This document shows positions 1 to 12,300 of a DNA stretch of 64,000 nucleotides, piece by piece. The translations under genes and the position numbers were made by a program. Source of the DNA: Argentina anserina (Eukaryota > Streptophyta > Magnoliopsida > Rosales > Rosaceae); contig NC_065875.1 of the NCBI RefSeq assembly GCF_933775445.1, forward strand, positions 26,535,555-26,599,554, in the 5' to 3' direction. Numbering within the stretch: the first letter of the stretch is position 1; the number at the start of each line of letters is the position of its first letter. Under the pieces are notes generated by a model, which was given only the letters and a program-made list of their open reading frames with translations, made no database searches and had not been told where the DNA came from.

Positions 1-645
1 ACTGTGGAGAAAAATTTGAAAGATCAAATATCCTCCAATGAAAGCAAGAAGCAAAATAAAAATGGTTGAAACTTGATAATTCTGAGTTTTCCAGAAAAGA
101 ACAAATAGAAGAAGAGTCAAAAAAATTAGGTGGCAATTGAGACTGTTATAAACAACGGTGACCCATATGTGTTTCAGGATATTTTAATTTATAAAAGCTG
201 GATGATTTCATAATCAACACGTTAGCTAGTGGGTACTTCAGAGCTTGATGAACAAGTAATTTCGCAGACCACAGCTGCAGATTAACTAATTGATTAATAC
301 TACGGTTTGTTGATTACATCCATGCTTGACCTAACATTGTTGTGATATGGCAATATTCTTATCTTACTTACTATGTTGTTCCAGGTTTATAATTATTAAT
401 GCACCAAATCGCCCATGTTGAGGTATAATTAATCTCATTGAATAATCAATTCTGGATGTGTAAGTAGAATTCTGGTTATGAGACCGACTTTGTTAATTCT
501 TTAATCTTTCTCGCACTCCATGCGCCCCGGCCCTCCCTGGTTTTCATATGTACGATTAAACTAATATGATGCTTACTTGCATTAGGTTGATGGTTAATTG
601 ATTCGTCATTAATTTATGTGATGGCGGGTTCTGTTTTCTATTCAG
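1..645. other. AT-rich spacer
   Basis: No gene is recognisable. The stretch has no long reading frame and no obvious repeat. If the candidate terminal exon that follows is real, this would be intron of a gene that begins left of the window. Confidence 0.5.
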
Positions 646-724
646 TGAATGCCAAATTCAGCCAGTTGGGGTCGGGGACGTTGTCAAACAAATCCAAGAT
701 GGACTCTATGATATCTTAGCTTAA
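646..724 (+). CDS. Possible 3'-terminal coding exon of an unidentified gene
   Basis: A pyrimidine-rich stretch ending in TTCAG at 641-645 looks like a splice acceptor. It is followed by an open stretch of 25 codons ending in TAA at 722-724, rich in hydrophobic and acidic residues (ending GLYDILA). The family is not recognised and no upstream exon could be linked to it. It may equally be a chance acceptor and frame. RNA-seq or a protein search would decide. Confidence 0.2.
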
Positions 725-1379
725 TTGTCTTGGCATGGAGTTTCTGTTGCCGTGAATGAGACGATGAAACATAATATGCGAATCAGTTCTGAGATAACGT
801 ACGTACACAACATAAATACCACCAGCGGCAAAGTTTTGAAGCTTATGTAGCTCATAAACTTTTTTTATCTCTCGATACATCATAAAAAAATTCTGTTGAT
901 GTGGGTTGATATCAAAGAAACAATATCAATATGTCATAATTAATTGAACTTGGTTGTCACGTACGTACGTAAACCCTAGCTATAATAACTCTTTTAATTG
1001 CGGTCAGGTATGGAAGAAACAGACGTGATGAGCCGCTAGCTGTAGAAGTAGGTTAGTAGGCAATTTTATTCATTCGCATGCATCATCACAGTAGCTGAAA
1101 TATTCTTAGAGGTAGGGGTGGTAGATATATATTTTCTGAATTTGCTGGTTTGAATTAGGTGCACTCTGTCGCGTGCATGCAACTAATTATATTAGCTGAC
1201 AATTAGAAACACCGTCTTGCATGAACTACTTAAACTCCCATGCATTTTTGTGCTTTCTAGAATTCTAGTTTCCCTGGTCCGGCCGGAACCCCATCCGCTC
1301 AGCTCGATCTTACGGTTGACGATAACGAACACCAACGAAAATTACATGCGCCAAGTCGATCGATCCCTACGCTTGTCGT
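725..1379. other. AT-rich spacer
   Basis: Nothing recognised. It ends at the 5-bp target site duplication of the copia element. Confidence 0.5.
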
Positions 1380-1384
1380 TTTAT

Positions 1385-1544
1385 AGTTGAAAGGTTAGTG
1401 TTCTTGCTTAATTGATTCATACACGGATTACACTTGTTTATATAGACTAATCTAGCACTATTTCTAGCACTAACTACCACTAATTACTCCGTGATTCACG
1501 GAGGGAATCACGGGCCGTGATTCCCGGCCTAATTCACGCCGACA
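1385..1544 (-). repeat. Copia 3' LTR (160 bp)
   Basis: It is nearly identical to 6567-6714. It carries 12 extra bases in the inverted-repeat-rich segment near 1498-1510, and the only substitution I found is near 1423. Unusually short for an LTR. Confidence 0.93.
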
Positions 1545-1552
1545 CTCCCCCC

Positions 1553-2815
1553 TCAAGTTGGTGCATACATATCAACCATGCCCAACTTGCTAAGTGAATC
1601 ATAAAAGGCCTTTTTAGACACTCCTTTTGTAAGCATATCGGCAAGTTGCTCTTCTGTAGAAACAAAAGGAAAACTGATGATCTTCGCGTCTAGCTTCTCC
1701 TTTATAAAGTGACGATCAACCTCCACATGTTTTGTACGATCATGTTGCACAGGATGATGGGAGATATCAATGGCTGCCTTGTTGTCACAGTACAGCTGCA
1801 TAGCACATTCAGGCTTAATACCCAAATCTTGTAGCAAACTTCTAAGCCATGACAATTCGCACACTCCATGAGCCATACCTCTGTATTCTGCTTCAGCACT
1901 AGATCGTGCTACCACATTTTGTTTCTTACTCTTCCATGTAACAAGATTACCCCCAACAAAGGTAAAGTACCCTGATGTGGATCTTCGATCTGTAATATTT
2001 CCAGCCCAGTCTGCATCTGTGAAGCCACAAATTTCGAGGATATTATTGTGCGTAGAGAACATTACTCCTCTCCCCGCAGCTGATTTTAAATACCTCAAAA
2101 TCCTTACAACAGCATCCATGTGGTCCTCACTGGGATTATGCATGAATTGACTCACTACACTCACTGCATAAGCAACATCTGGTCTGGTATGTGACAGATA
2201 AATTAGGCGTCCAACTAGCCTCTGATAACGAGTTTTTTCAGTAGGGACTTGATCTGGATACTCTGCTAACCGATGGTTCTGCTCAATAGGAGTATCAATG
2301 GGAGTGCAGTCCAACATACCTGTCTCTGTTAGAAGATCAAGAATGTACTTCCTCTGACAGAGATAGATACCTTCATTTCCCCGGGCTACTTCAATGCCTA
2401 AGAAGTACTTGAGTGTTCCTAGATCCTTCATCTCAAACTCTTTGGCAAGCTGTTTCTGTAATCTATCCACCTCAACAGTATCATTTCCAGTAACTATCAT
2501 ATCATCAACATATATAATTAAGGCTGTTACCTTCTCTTGTTGATGTTTGAGAAATAACGTGTGGTCTGAATTACTCTGTCTGTAGCCAATTTTTCTCATG
2601 AATTTTGAGAATCTTCCAAACCAAGCACGAGGTGATTGTTTAAGACCATACAAGGACTTTCTCAATCTGCAGACAGAGGTAGTTGGAGAAGCGGCAACAT
2701 ATCCAGGCGGAAGATCCATGTATACTTCCTCGGTTAGTTCTCCATGAAGGAATGCATTTTTAACATCAAACTGCCTAAGTGGCCAATTCAAGTTAGCAGC
2801 GACAGAGAGCAACAC
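1553..2815 (-). pseudogene. Copia pol part 4: reverse transcriptase palm and RNase H
   Basis: It contains QFDVKNAFLHG, the YVDD catalytic box (codons at 2501-2512), the copia signature around LVGRLIYLSHTRPDVAYAV, the RNase H blocks DADWAGNITDRRSTSGY and SSAEAEYR, and the terminal ADMLTKG motif. The stop overlaps the polypurine tract. This is the longest undamaged part of the element. The upstream frame breaks mean it would not be made as part of a polyprotein. Confidence 0.88.
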
Positions 2816-3788
2816 CCCGGATAGTGTTTATTTTTGCAACAGGTGCAAACGTCTCATCATAGTCTATGCCATATGTTTGGGTGAACCCCTTTGCTACTAG
2901 TCGTGCATTATACCGGCTTACTGACCCATCTGGATTATGCTTCACTGTAAACACCCAACGACATCCTACAGTCTTCTTCTCATGTGGTGGAGGTACAAGC
3001 TCCCAAGTATTGTTCTTTTGTAATGCTTTCATCTCTTCCTCCATTGTTTTTCTCCATTTTGGATCTCCCAATGCATCCTGCACTTTGTTAGGTACTGATA
3101 CAGTAGATATTTGATTCACAAATGACTCATATGACTTAGATAATCTTTTGGTAGATATAAAATTTGCCACAGGATACTTGGCTTTAGTCTGAAGGGTAGG
3201 TTCATATTGTTTTGTTGGTTGCCCCCGAGTAGACCTATTTGGCAAAACATATTGTCTCCTATGACTAACCTCATATGAGTGATCTTCTGCACCAGGAGAG
3301 CATTGGTCAGGGGTATAAACAGTTGTACGGGAGACATGAGGGGCAGTTGTTTCATTAGGGGGAGTTGTGTTATCATCTTCTGGTGCCTGAATCTCTCGAG
3401 TAACGACCTCCGGTGGTGCCTGTGTAGCTGTCACATTGGTAATCTCAACAGAACCTGTTATCATATCGACTGGCTTACTTGTCTCCCCCTCTCCATGATA
3501 CAACTCTTCAAAATATGAATTCTCCCCCTGAAGAGCAATATCAGAAGAGGTAAAATAACTCATATCCTCAAAAAATGTAACATCCAAAGTGACATAGTAC
3601 TTCCGGGTAGGGGGATGATAGCACCTGTACCCTTTCTGATGTCCGCCGTACCCAACAAACACACATTTAACTGCCCGAGCATCCAACTTAGACCGTTGAT
3701 GTGGTGGACGATGAACAAAAGCAACACAACCGAAAACACGGGCAGTAAGGTTATGAAAAGAGGGTAATGAGACATGAGATGCAAGCAC
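2793..3788 (-). pseudogene. Copia pol part 3: integrase C-terminus and reverse transcriptase N-part
   Basis: It starts in the integrase C-terminal region (FGCVAFVH, then CVFVGYGGHQKGY), crosses an acidic and Pro-rich linker, and enters the reverse transcriptase with the GCRWVFTVKHNPDGS and ARLVAKGFTQ blocks. A one-base shift near 2813 ends the frame inside the reverse transcriptase. Confidence 0.83.
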
Positions 3789-4030
3789 CTCATAGGGAAC
3801 TTTCCCTGAAGGACACGAGATGGAAGACGATTAATGAGGTGGGCAGAAGTAATGACAGCATCACCCCAAAGGTATTTAGGCATGTGGGCACTAAAAAGAA
3901 TACATCGAGCCATATCAAGTAAATGACGATTTTTTCTTTCAGAAACCCCATTTTGCTCAGGAGTGTAAGGACACGTTGTTTGATAAACAATTCTGTGTGT
4001 GTTAAAGAACTCCTGAAAGACATGATTCAC
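3560..4030 (-). pseudogene. Copia pol part 2: integrase core segment
   Basis: It carries the TPEQNGVSERKNRHL block that contains the third catalytic acid of the integrase core. The copia-like frame runs only to about 3795, where a one-base shift moves the homology to the next frame; residues beyond that are out of frame. Confidence 0.8.
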
Positions 4031-5244
4031 ATATCCCCCCCCCCATTATCAGAGCGAATAACTCGAATGGTGGCATTATACTGTGTTTGGACAGAGGTAT
4101 GGAAAGCACGAAAAGCGGGAAAAACCTTATCTTTATTTTTAAGAAGAACAATCCATGAAAGACGTGTGCAATCATCAATAAATGACACAAAATATCGCAT
4201 GCCTGACACAGTAGATTCTTTAGAGGGTCCCCAAACATCAGAATGAATTAATTCAAAAGGAAAAAAAATTTTAGGAGAAATACTAGGGGAATAAGTAGAT
4301 CGATGACTTTTTCCCAAAACACATGTCTCACAACATAAAGAAGACTCATCCACACTAATAAACAAAGTAGGCATAGATTTTTTCATAACACTAAAAGATG
4401 GATGCCCTAAGCGACGATGCCATAACCAAACTTCACTTAGCTTGTCAGAAGTGGAGAGTAAAGCGGTCCGAGACTGTCCCCCTGGTTTTTCCCCTGCGTA
4501 TGTCAGATCCAGATGAAACAACCGGCCCCTCAGATACCCCCGACCAATGACCCGTCTGGTGAGAAGATCCTGAAAGAGCACATACATAGGAAAAAATGTC
4601 ACAGAGCACCGAGCGTCAGCGTTCAATTGGGGAACAGATATCAAATTATGAGATAAAGCAGGTACATATAGTACATTATGAAGCTCTATGGTGGAAGTAA
4701 TACGAACGGACCCTGTTCCTAACACGGGGAATGCCTCACCATTAGCATTAGTAACATAGGGTACGGGTGGAGTGGATAATACGGTAAAATAAGATTTGTC
4801 ATAAGTCATATGATCAGATGCACTAGAATCAATAATCCATGTATCAAAACCAACAAAGTTAGAAATATTTAAAACCATACCAATTTGACCACGACCAACG
4901 ATGGAGGCTGTAGGTGCTCCGCCAGCAGTATGATGATCATGCCCAACCACACCATAGATATCTGGTTCAGGAACTAATTGAAGAGCTGCTTTAGTCTGAG
5001 GACGATAATTAGGCCTTTTAGATCTAAGGTGTGGATACAATTTCCAACAGGTTGCACGAGCATGATTAGTATCATGGCAATAAGAGCAAGGAGGGCGGGG
5101 CTGATTCCCGAAGCCTGGTGGTGGTCCGTGTCGATGAAGGAGAGCGGAAGTTGCTTGCGGAAGCGGTGGTGCCGGAGACCGAGCATGAACAGTGAGACTG
5201 GAAATGATAGCCGGTGCCTGAAGAATACTCTCCTGCTGATTCAT
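4027..5244 (-). pseudogene. Copia pol part 1: zinc knuckle, protease, GAG-pre-integrase, integrase N-part
   Basis: A CX2CX4HX4C zinc knuckle (CSYCHDTNHARATC) is followed by the aspartic protease region. Its active site reads WIIDSSASDHM where the family has Asp-Ser/Thr-Gly, so the catalytic Gly is Ser. Next come the HH..CC-type pre-integrase zinc motif (WHRRLGHP ... CETC) and the first two integrase core acidic blocks (HSDVWGPS and RSDNGG). The frame is lost in a ten-base G run (C4035-4044 on the plus strand). Confidence 0.85.
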
Positions 5245-5905
5245 CCTTTCGGATATAGGTGAAAGCGGTGAGTAGGCTAGGTGGTTCGGTCATTCGGAGT
5301 AATTCGCCTTTCGCGCTGGTATGCTTGGCATCAAGACCTTTCAGGAAATGGTGAACGCGTTCAAGCTCCTTCTCCTTTTGGTACCAAACAATATCCTCTT
5401 GATTTTTGATAATGCAAGGACGTTTCACATCAATCTCAGCCCAAATGTTCTTTAGTTTGGTGAAATAGTGCGCCACCGGTTGCCCATCCTGGTGTATTGC
5501 CAAAGCTGTGCACATTAACTCATGAACCTGTATGAAATCAGAGTCATTAGTATATAATCCGGCCAGTGTCTCCCATATTTCCTGCGCGGTGGCACATGCT
5601 TCGACCAGATCAACTATTTCATCATTCATAGCTTTCCACAAGACTGACACAACAAGACCATCATCGTCGTCCCATTTAGTGTAGGCAACAATATCCTCAG
5701 GACTAGGAGCTTTAGTGACGCCGGTGACATGTCCCATCTTATGCATGCCTCGAAGATGAGCAGTCATAAGTCGTTTCCATTTACGGAAATTGGTTCCGTT
5801 GAGTTTGGCGCCCCCAAATGAACCACTGTCAGAACCTTTGACAGACACTTCGAAGGTCGGAACATCATGGAGCTGAGAACCCTCCGTTTCATGTCCGGAA
5901 CCCAT
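5072..5905 (-). pseudogene. Copia gag (capsid region), frame-broken
   Basis: The probable start is the ATG at 5905, reading MGSGHETEG. The product has the plant copia gag pattern: a conserved LNGTNFRKWK block near residue 38 and Trp-rich capsid segments such as EIWETLAGLY. Near 5245 the frame leaves the gag-like sequence, and the zinc-knuckle part continues in a different frame. An in-frame upstream Met at 5953 would add a hydrophobic stretch that does not look like gag. A broken copy cannot make the full polyprotein from this locus. Confidence 0.8.
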
Positions 5906-6553
5906 TAAAAAGAAACAACGTAAAAGAAGATAGAATAGGCAGCAAAGAACCATAAAAATGGAGAAGAATCTGCTGCCGGTGCACTTGCACTGACGGTGCG
6001 TGAAAAACAGTTGTTGATTATTGATGGGCCGGGTCGGACCAAGCGGGCCGAGTCGGATCCAGCGGGCCGTACTGTTTCTGGGCTGGGTCGGGTCGTGTTT
6101 TGGGCCGGGCCTGGTGAACGAGACCGGGTCGGATCTAGGGCTGATTTAGGTTGAGTTGTGCGATATGGGGCTTTTCTCAATCGCAGTTTCTTCTTCTTCT
6201 TCCCAAAGTTCGCAGCTTTTCTTCACTCTCTTAGATTCAAGCGTATTCTTATCGAGGGATTCAGGTCTGGAGTAAGCGAAACTGAGGAGCGGCGAGCTGA
6301 GGAACGGCAAGCTGAGGAGCGGGCGAGCGACGAGCTTGAGGAGCGGGCGACGACAGCAGCAGCAGCAGCAGCGGAGAAAGCAGGAGCGGCGAGGACGACG
6401 TCAGGTGACGTCGGAGAGCAGCACCGGAGGTCGTCGACGTCGGGGAGCGCTGGAAGGCAGCGGTGAGGAGCGCCGGAGGGAAGGAGGCAGCGGTGTAACC
6501 TGCCGGCAAAAAAAAAAAGACGGGAAAAATACCCGGATAAAGAAGAGCACGGA
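5906..6553 (-). other. Copia 5' untranslated leader
   Basis: Sequence between the primer binding site and the gag start. It is GC-rich, with degenerate repeats of a GAGGAGCGGGCGAGC-like unit around 6280-6350 and a short CAG run near 6356-6373. Open frames here are low-complexity (Arg/Ala/Ser-rich) and are not taken as genes. Confidence 0.6.
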
Positions 6554-6566
6554 GGCTCTGATACCA

Positions 6567-6714
6567 AGTTGAAAGGTTAGTGTTCTTGCTTAATTGATTC
6601 ATACATGGATTACACTTGTTTATATAGACTAATCTAGCACTATTTCTAGCACTAACTACCACTAATTACTCCGTGATTCACGGGCCGTGATTCCCGGCCT
6701 AATTCACGCCGACA
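6567..6714 (-). repeat. Copia 5' LTR (148 bp)
   Basis: It abuts the primer binding site at 6554-6566 and is followed by the TTTAT duplication at 6715-6719. It pairs with 1385-1544. Confidence 0.93.
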
Positions 6715-6719
6715 TTTAT

Positions 6720-8763
6720 ATCCATGATATCCATCGAACATGGATTAACGGTGGAGAGGTCGTTCAGTATTCGAACGTGATTCTCCGAACAGTGTAGTTG
6801 ATTCCCTGTCGTCCACTCTATTCCTTTGTTGGCAGACTTTTAGATCCAGACGGATAGATTGCTGGGGAAGAAAGAAGGTCGCCTAGGGTTTCATACTCGT
6901 GCTGTTTAGAATTTGCCACGTGACTGTGGCACGACCACGTACTGATCATCGATCGATCCTTCGTCGACCAACCGTGTTGGAATTTTCTATAATTGAGCTG
7001 CGCAACCAACCACCCAAACTCTAATTAGCAGATTAATCATATTACGTTTCCTAGCTCTCTTGGTAATAATACCAAAAGTCGGAGAAGAAAGATGCTCGAT
7101 TAAGGACCATCGCATTAGCTGTGTTTTACAGTTGCTCACATCTTTAAGGGTTTAAACATGGAGATTTTTCAAAAGAAGAAAAATGAAAAATCTAATGTTC
7201 TTTGTTAAGATTATATGAAACAATACGATACTAAAAGGCGGACATACTCGATCAAGGGCCAAATGTGCCATGGCATTACCGTAATGTTAGTTTCCTTTCA
7301 AACTCATGAAGAGGTAGTTCAGCATTTTCAGCTTTATAATAGAAACCATGCCAGAAAGCATCATCAATCCACATTAATTTGGATCAACTAATTGCCGGGT
7401 GCTTCATGCTTGCAATGAAAAGTTGATATATAGACATATAGTAGTACTTATTTAGCATATCCTCCCACATTGTACATGTTGGTGGTTTACTTGACGCTTT
7501 CAAAGCCAAATTAAGCTAGTTCGGCAAACGATTCATGAAAGCCAAAATAGTTGTTGCTTCTAATAATAATGACAACAACCCACCCCCCCCCCCCCCCCCC
7601 AAGATTAAGTCATAACTTGGCTTTGATCAACAATTAGTCACTCTCAAATCATCTTTTAATTAATCTATTCATCATATTTTCTTTGTGGTGGAATAGCATG
7701 TAAAAGCACCTTTCAAATTGAGATGAGAATTATATATGCTTTGTGAGATTCCCCACTATAGAGACACATTAATTAGCAACCGAGTGATTCAATGGGTGAC
7801 TCTCTTCTCTTCTTTTCATATCCTTTTCTTTTTCTAGTTCCCTATCACACTTTGGCCTTTGCTTATTAGAGTGATAGCCTATCACACATATGATACACAT
7901 TGAGTTTGAGTCAAACTTAACCTAAAGGAAGCTTGAAAAATGGTAATCACACCATGAAAACTGTTAACCCTGTGCACTATAATCCAATTTATCACTTAAA
8001 TAATTAATCAGCAACAATCTTATAAATATCATCACAAACTTCCTAGTCAAGTTATAACCTTTCAAACCTATCAATAAAGTCAAATTTTCGTACCTGATGG
8101 CTGCCTAAACATAGAGGAGAGTCGACAGATTACAATAATCCGAAAAGCAATTATTGAATTTAAGCACACAATTGGTCATGAAAGGCACTTTAAACAAAAA
8201 CACACGATCTTTGAACATTCTTGATCTTTCCTATAAACAGAAAACACGTATTTGTTTTGCTCAATCTGATTTCTGTGGTCTGGAAATTATTTTATATGAT
8301 ACCAAATTTCGCCAAATTAGTTATAATTGGTCACTATTTTCTGGTCAGTGGCAGGCTGAGTCAACTATCTGAAATTTACAATAGATTTGGGAAGAGAATA
8401 AGGGTCGAAGCTCCAAGATTGCATCTGCTGGATATCTGAGAAAACTGCCACTTCATATCATACTGTGTCTCCCTCAGAGCCAAGTGGTGTCATTATATTA
8501 CTCAACTCAACTCAGTAGTCTTCATAGTTAAAACCATAAAACCCCAAAATCAGAAAGATCCCCCACCAAACTTCCCTCTCTTATTTTAGAAGCAGAAGAA
8601 GAACAACCACCCCTACCATCATCTTTGTCATTTCTTGTGTGTTCACCATTGCTGTTGGTTGTTCAACTGCTGGTTCATGTTTATACTACTTTATTACTTC
8701 TTCCCTAAACTTGCATACTATTATTATTTAAAGTATATTAAATCATCTTTGTCCCTTTTTCTC
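6720..8763. other. Spacer and upstream region of the KUP gene
   Basis: No gene is recognised. It is AT-rich, with an 18-base C run at 7583-7600. The transcription start of the downstream transporter is probably near the end of this stretch, but no TATA box or start could be fixed. Confidence 0.45.
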
Positions 8764-9237
8764 TTGGCCTTAAATTTAAAAAGTAATTTCGTATATAACG
8801 CTCTTTGCCTCGAGTGTTCTCCTGGGCAGGCGTTTTCTGCAACTGGGTTTTTGTTATTTTCTGACCAGAAACAAAAGAAACCCATCTGGGATTTCAGAAA
8901 GTCACTTTAATACAGACACAATCTGATTTTAGAAACCCACAAAAGGCGTGCGTGCAAGTTTGAGTTTTTCTGGGAATAAAACTTGGGGAGATTCGACCAA
9001 TTGGCCTTAAATTTAAAAAGTAATTTCGTATATAACGCTCTTTGCCTCGAGTGTTCTCCTGGGCAGGCGTTTTCTGCAACTGGGTTTTTGTTATTTTCTG
9101 ACCAGAAACAAAAGAAACCCATCTGGGATTTCAGAAAGTCACTTTAATACAGACACAATCTGATTTTAGAAACCCACAAAAGGCGTGCGTGCAAGTTTGA
9201 GTTTTTCTGGGAATAAAACTTGGGGAGATTCGACCAA
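8764..9237 (+). repeat. Perfect tandem duplication, 2 x 237 bp, in the KUP leader
   Basis: Copy 1 (8764-9000) and copy 2 (9001-9237) read the same with no mismatch found by eye. The second ends 87 bp before the start codon of the potassium transporter. Just after copy 2 an A run is followed by a third short copy of the CTTGGGGAGA end. The duplicated unit probably lies in the 5' UTR or proximal promoter. Confidence 0.92.
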
Positions 9238-9324
9238 AAAAAAAACTTGGGGAGAAGGTGAACTTTGCTAATTGCCAAATGAAAGGTCCTTTATTCAATG
9301 CCTGATTGCTGAGAAGAACCCACC

Positions 9325-12300
9325 ATGGATCTGGAGACTGGGACTGATCGAAACCAAGTAAAGGTGCGAGCTTTATGTCTTCAATGTTCATTTGATTTCA
9401 GTTTTGTAAGTATAGGTGTGAGCTCTGTTGGTTGTTAACTTTGTTTTTGATGTTGAAGAGAACCCACTTTGGTTTTGTGACCAAGTGTTTTTTTTTTTTT
9501 ATGGTAACAGAAGGAATCATGGAGAACAGTTCTGACTCTGGCCTATCAGAGCCTTGGAGTTGTTTATGGGGATTTGAGCACTTCACCTCTGTATGTGTAC
9601 AAGAGCACATTTGCTGAAGACATAGTACACTCTGAGACAAACGAAGAAATCTTTGGGGTGTTGTCGTTTGTGTTCTGGACTCTCACACTTGTGCCTCTTC
9701 TCAAGTATGTGTTTATTGTGCTTAGAGCCGATGATAATGGTGAAGGAGGGACATTTGCTTTGTATTCTTTGCTGTGTCGACACGCCCGAGTTAGCTCACT
9801 GCCCAATTGCCAATCAGCTGATGAGGAGCTTACTGATTACAAGAAGGAGAGTGATGCAAGGTCCTTGAAGCCCAATTCGGGCTTCGGGTCGAGCTTGAAG
9901 TCTACCTTGGAGAGGCACAGGGTGTTGCAGAAGTTTCTGCTTGTTCTTGCTTTGATTGGAGCTTGTTTTGTGATTGGTGATGGTGTTCTCACACCTGCTA
10001 TTTCTGGTAATTTTTTCGGGTTATGACTAGCAAATTTGGAGAAAAGTTAATGTTTTTGGACTGACTGGGAATTTGCTTTTAATTTTGTGCAGTGTTTTCT
10101 GCTGTTTCTGGACTTGAGTTTTCTATGTCCGAGAAGCATCACAAATGTGAGTTCTTGACTTTTGTTCCTTTTGTGGTATTTATTGTCTGTGTTCTGTTCA
10201 CGTTTGAGTTTTGGATGATTCCCTTTTTTGTTAAGTAATTCTTAATCTGATCCATTTTCCTCTGATTTGCTGGAATTCACAGTCTAATTCAACTAGCCTA
10301 CTCGTATTGGCACTAACTCATGAAGGTTTGATGGTTTTGCAGATATAGAACTTCCAATTGCCTGCATAGTTCTGATATGCCTGTTTGCACTTCAACATTA
10401 TGGCACTCATAGAGTTGGGTTCTTGTTTGCTCCTATTGTTCTGGCATGGCTTCTGTGCATCAGTGCGATTGGTCTTTACAATATACTTCACTTCAATCCA
10501 ACTGTGTATAAAGCACTTTCTCCATATTATATGTACAAATTTCTGAAGAAAACGCAGAAAGGAGGTTGGATGTCCCTGGGTGGGATTTTGTTGTGTATAA
10601 CAGGTAAGTGTGCATTTAAGATATGCTACAACAAGCAAAGTGGCTCCCTAGTCTTCTAACACACATATACTTTTTCAGGTTCAGAAGCCATGTTTGCTGA
10701 TCTTGGACACTTTTCGCAACTGTCAATCCAGGTACATTACAGCCTGTAAATTATAATGTTACCAGATTTTGTGTACTAAATTGCTTTGGATTGATTGGGA
10801 TGAGATAGTTTCTACGACACGTATTTTGCATCATCTTATTCAGACATTACTGTTGCTTCAAATCCCCACTAGTGTCCTAAAAAGTTTCTTGGGAAACAAG
10901 AAGAAATTTCACAAACTTTCTTTCGTGATTTTGTTTGCTTTTATCTGAGATATAACATTCTTCTCATATTTAGTCTTTCACCATTATGAAACAATCACTT
11001 TGGCTAATAGATGTTCATATTCTTTGCAGATTGCTTTCACCTCTTTGGTTTATCCAGCTCTGGTGCTTGCATACATGGGACAAGCAGCGTACATATCTAC
11101 TCATTACAACGAGGGGGGAAACTCCCGCATTGGATTTTACATATCTGTGCCAGGTAGACACCTTGATTTGTTTAGCAGGAAGTTACTAGAATTTGAAAAA
11201 TATGCAACTCCTTGGCTAATCTGGCACTACACCACTACTTGTCAGAGCAACTGAGATGGCCTGTTCTGGTTATAGCTGTACTTGCAGCAGTAGTAGGAAG
11301 CCAGGCCATCATAACTGGGACTTTCTCAATCATCAAGCAATGTTCGGCCCTGGATTGCTTCCCAAAAGTCAAAATAGTCCATACATCATCCAAAATCCAT
11401 GGCCAAATATATATCCCAGAAATCAATTGGATTTTGATGCTGCTATGTCTGGCTGTTACTATTGGTTTCAGAGACACAAAGCGCATGGGAAACGCATCAG
11501 GTATAATGATTATTTACGATCTAGTGAACCCACCAATGTTTAATATTTCTACTTTTGTGGTAGTGTCACGAGGCACATACACTGTCTAAGTTGTACCAAA
11601 CAAGATATTGCTGAGGTTGCATTTATGTAAAGGAACAAAAGTTCTGCATCCATATCACCAGTTTTGTATTTCCCTATTAAAGTTTCAACAGTTCTATACT
11701 TCTATTTATCTTCTCATAAGTAGTACAGACCCTGCATTTGCATCTGTTACTGGGCTTATTTTTTGAAGTCTATTTCTGTGGTGTATTGAAGTAAGTTTTC
11801 GACTAGATTGGATTTTATTAGATGCTTATCAGGATTTAGTGAAAATAGATGTGGATCTAACATTAAATTCTGCTTATAGATATGCAGCCCTGTGAGAGAG
11901 TTCTTTAACCTTATAGTTTCATGTCGAACAGGTTTTGCAGTCATCTCTGTGATGCTGGTCACAACCTGCTTAATGTCCCTAGTTATTGTCCTGTGCTGGC
12001 ACCGCAGCGTCTTCTTTGCAATTTGCTTTGTGTTCTTCTTCGGCACAATAGAAGCTCTTTACTTCTCAGCTTCTCTTGTCAAGTTCCACCAAGGAGCATG
12101 GGTTCCTGTTGCTCTTGGCCTGTGTTTTTTCTTTGTCATGTATGTGTGGCACTATGGAACAGTTAGGAAATATGAGTTTGAAGTCGACAACAAGGTCTCC
12201 ATCAACTGGCTTCTCAGCCTTGGTCCCAGCCTTGGCATTGTTAGGGTTCGTGGAATTGGCCTCATACACACTGATCTTGTGTCTGGCATTCCGGCAATCT

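Larger units (their letters stand above)
1385..6714 (-). mobile_element. Ty1/copia LTR retrotransposon, complete but coding-defective
   Basis: A full-length element of about 5.3 kb. Short LTRs lie at 1385-1544 and 6567-6714, and the 5-bp duplication TTTAT flanks it at 1380-1384 and 6715-6719. The primer binding site, reading TGGTATCAGAGCC on the minus strand, lies at 6554-6566 directly inside the right LTR, as expected for initiator tRNA-Met priming. A polypurine tract lies at 1545-1557 inside the left LTR. The gene order protease, integrase, reverse transcriptase, RNase H is that of copia. The LTRs differ by one substitution and a 12-bp indel, so insertion was recent, yet gag-pol is broken in several places, so this copy should not be able to move by itself. 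Confidence 0.95.

Noticed and set aside
6158..6662. Open frames of 78-133 codons in the copia leader
   Set aside because: Low-complexity products of GAG/CAG-rich repeats lying between primer binding site and gag.
9432..9617. Short frame at the start of the KUP gene
   Set aside because: It runs from intron 1 into exon 2 in the wrong frame for the transporter.
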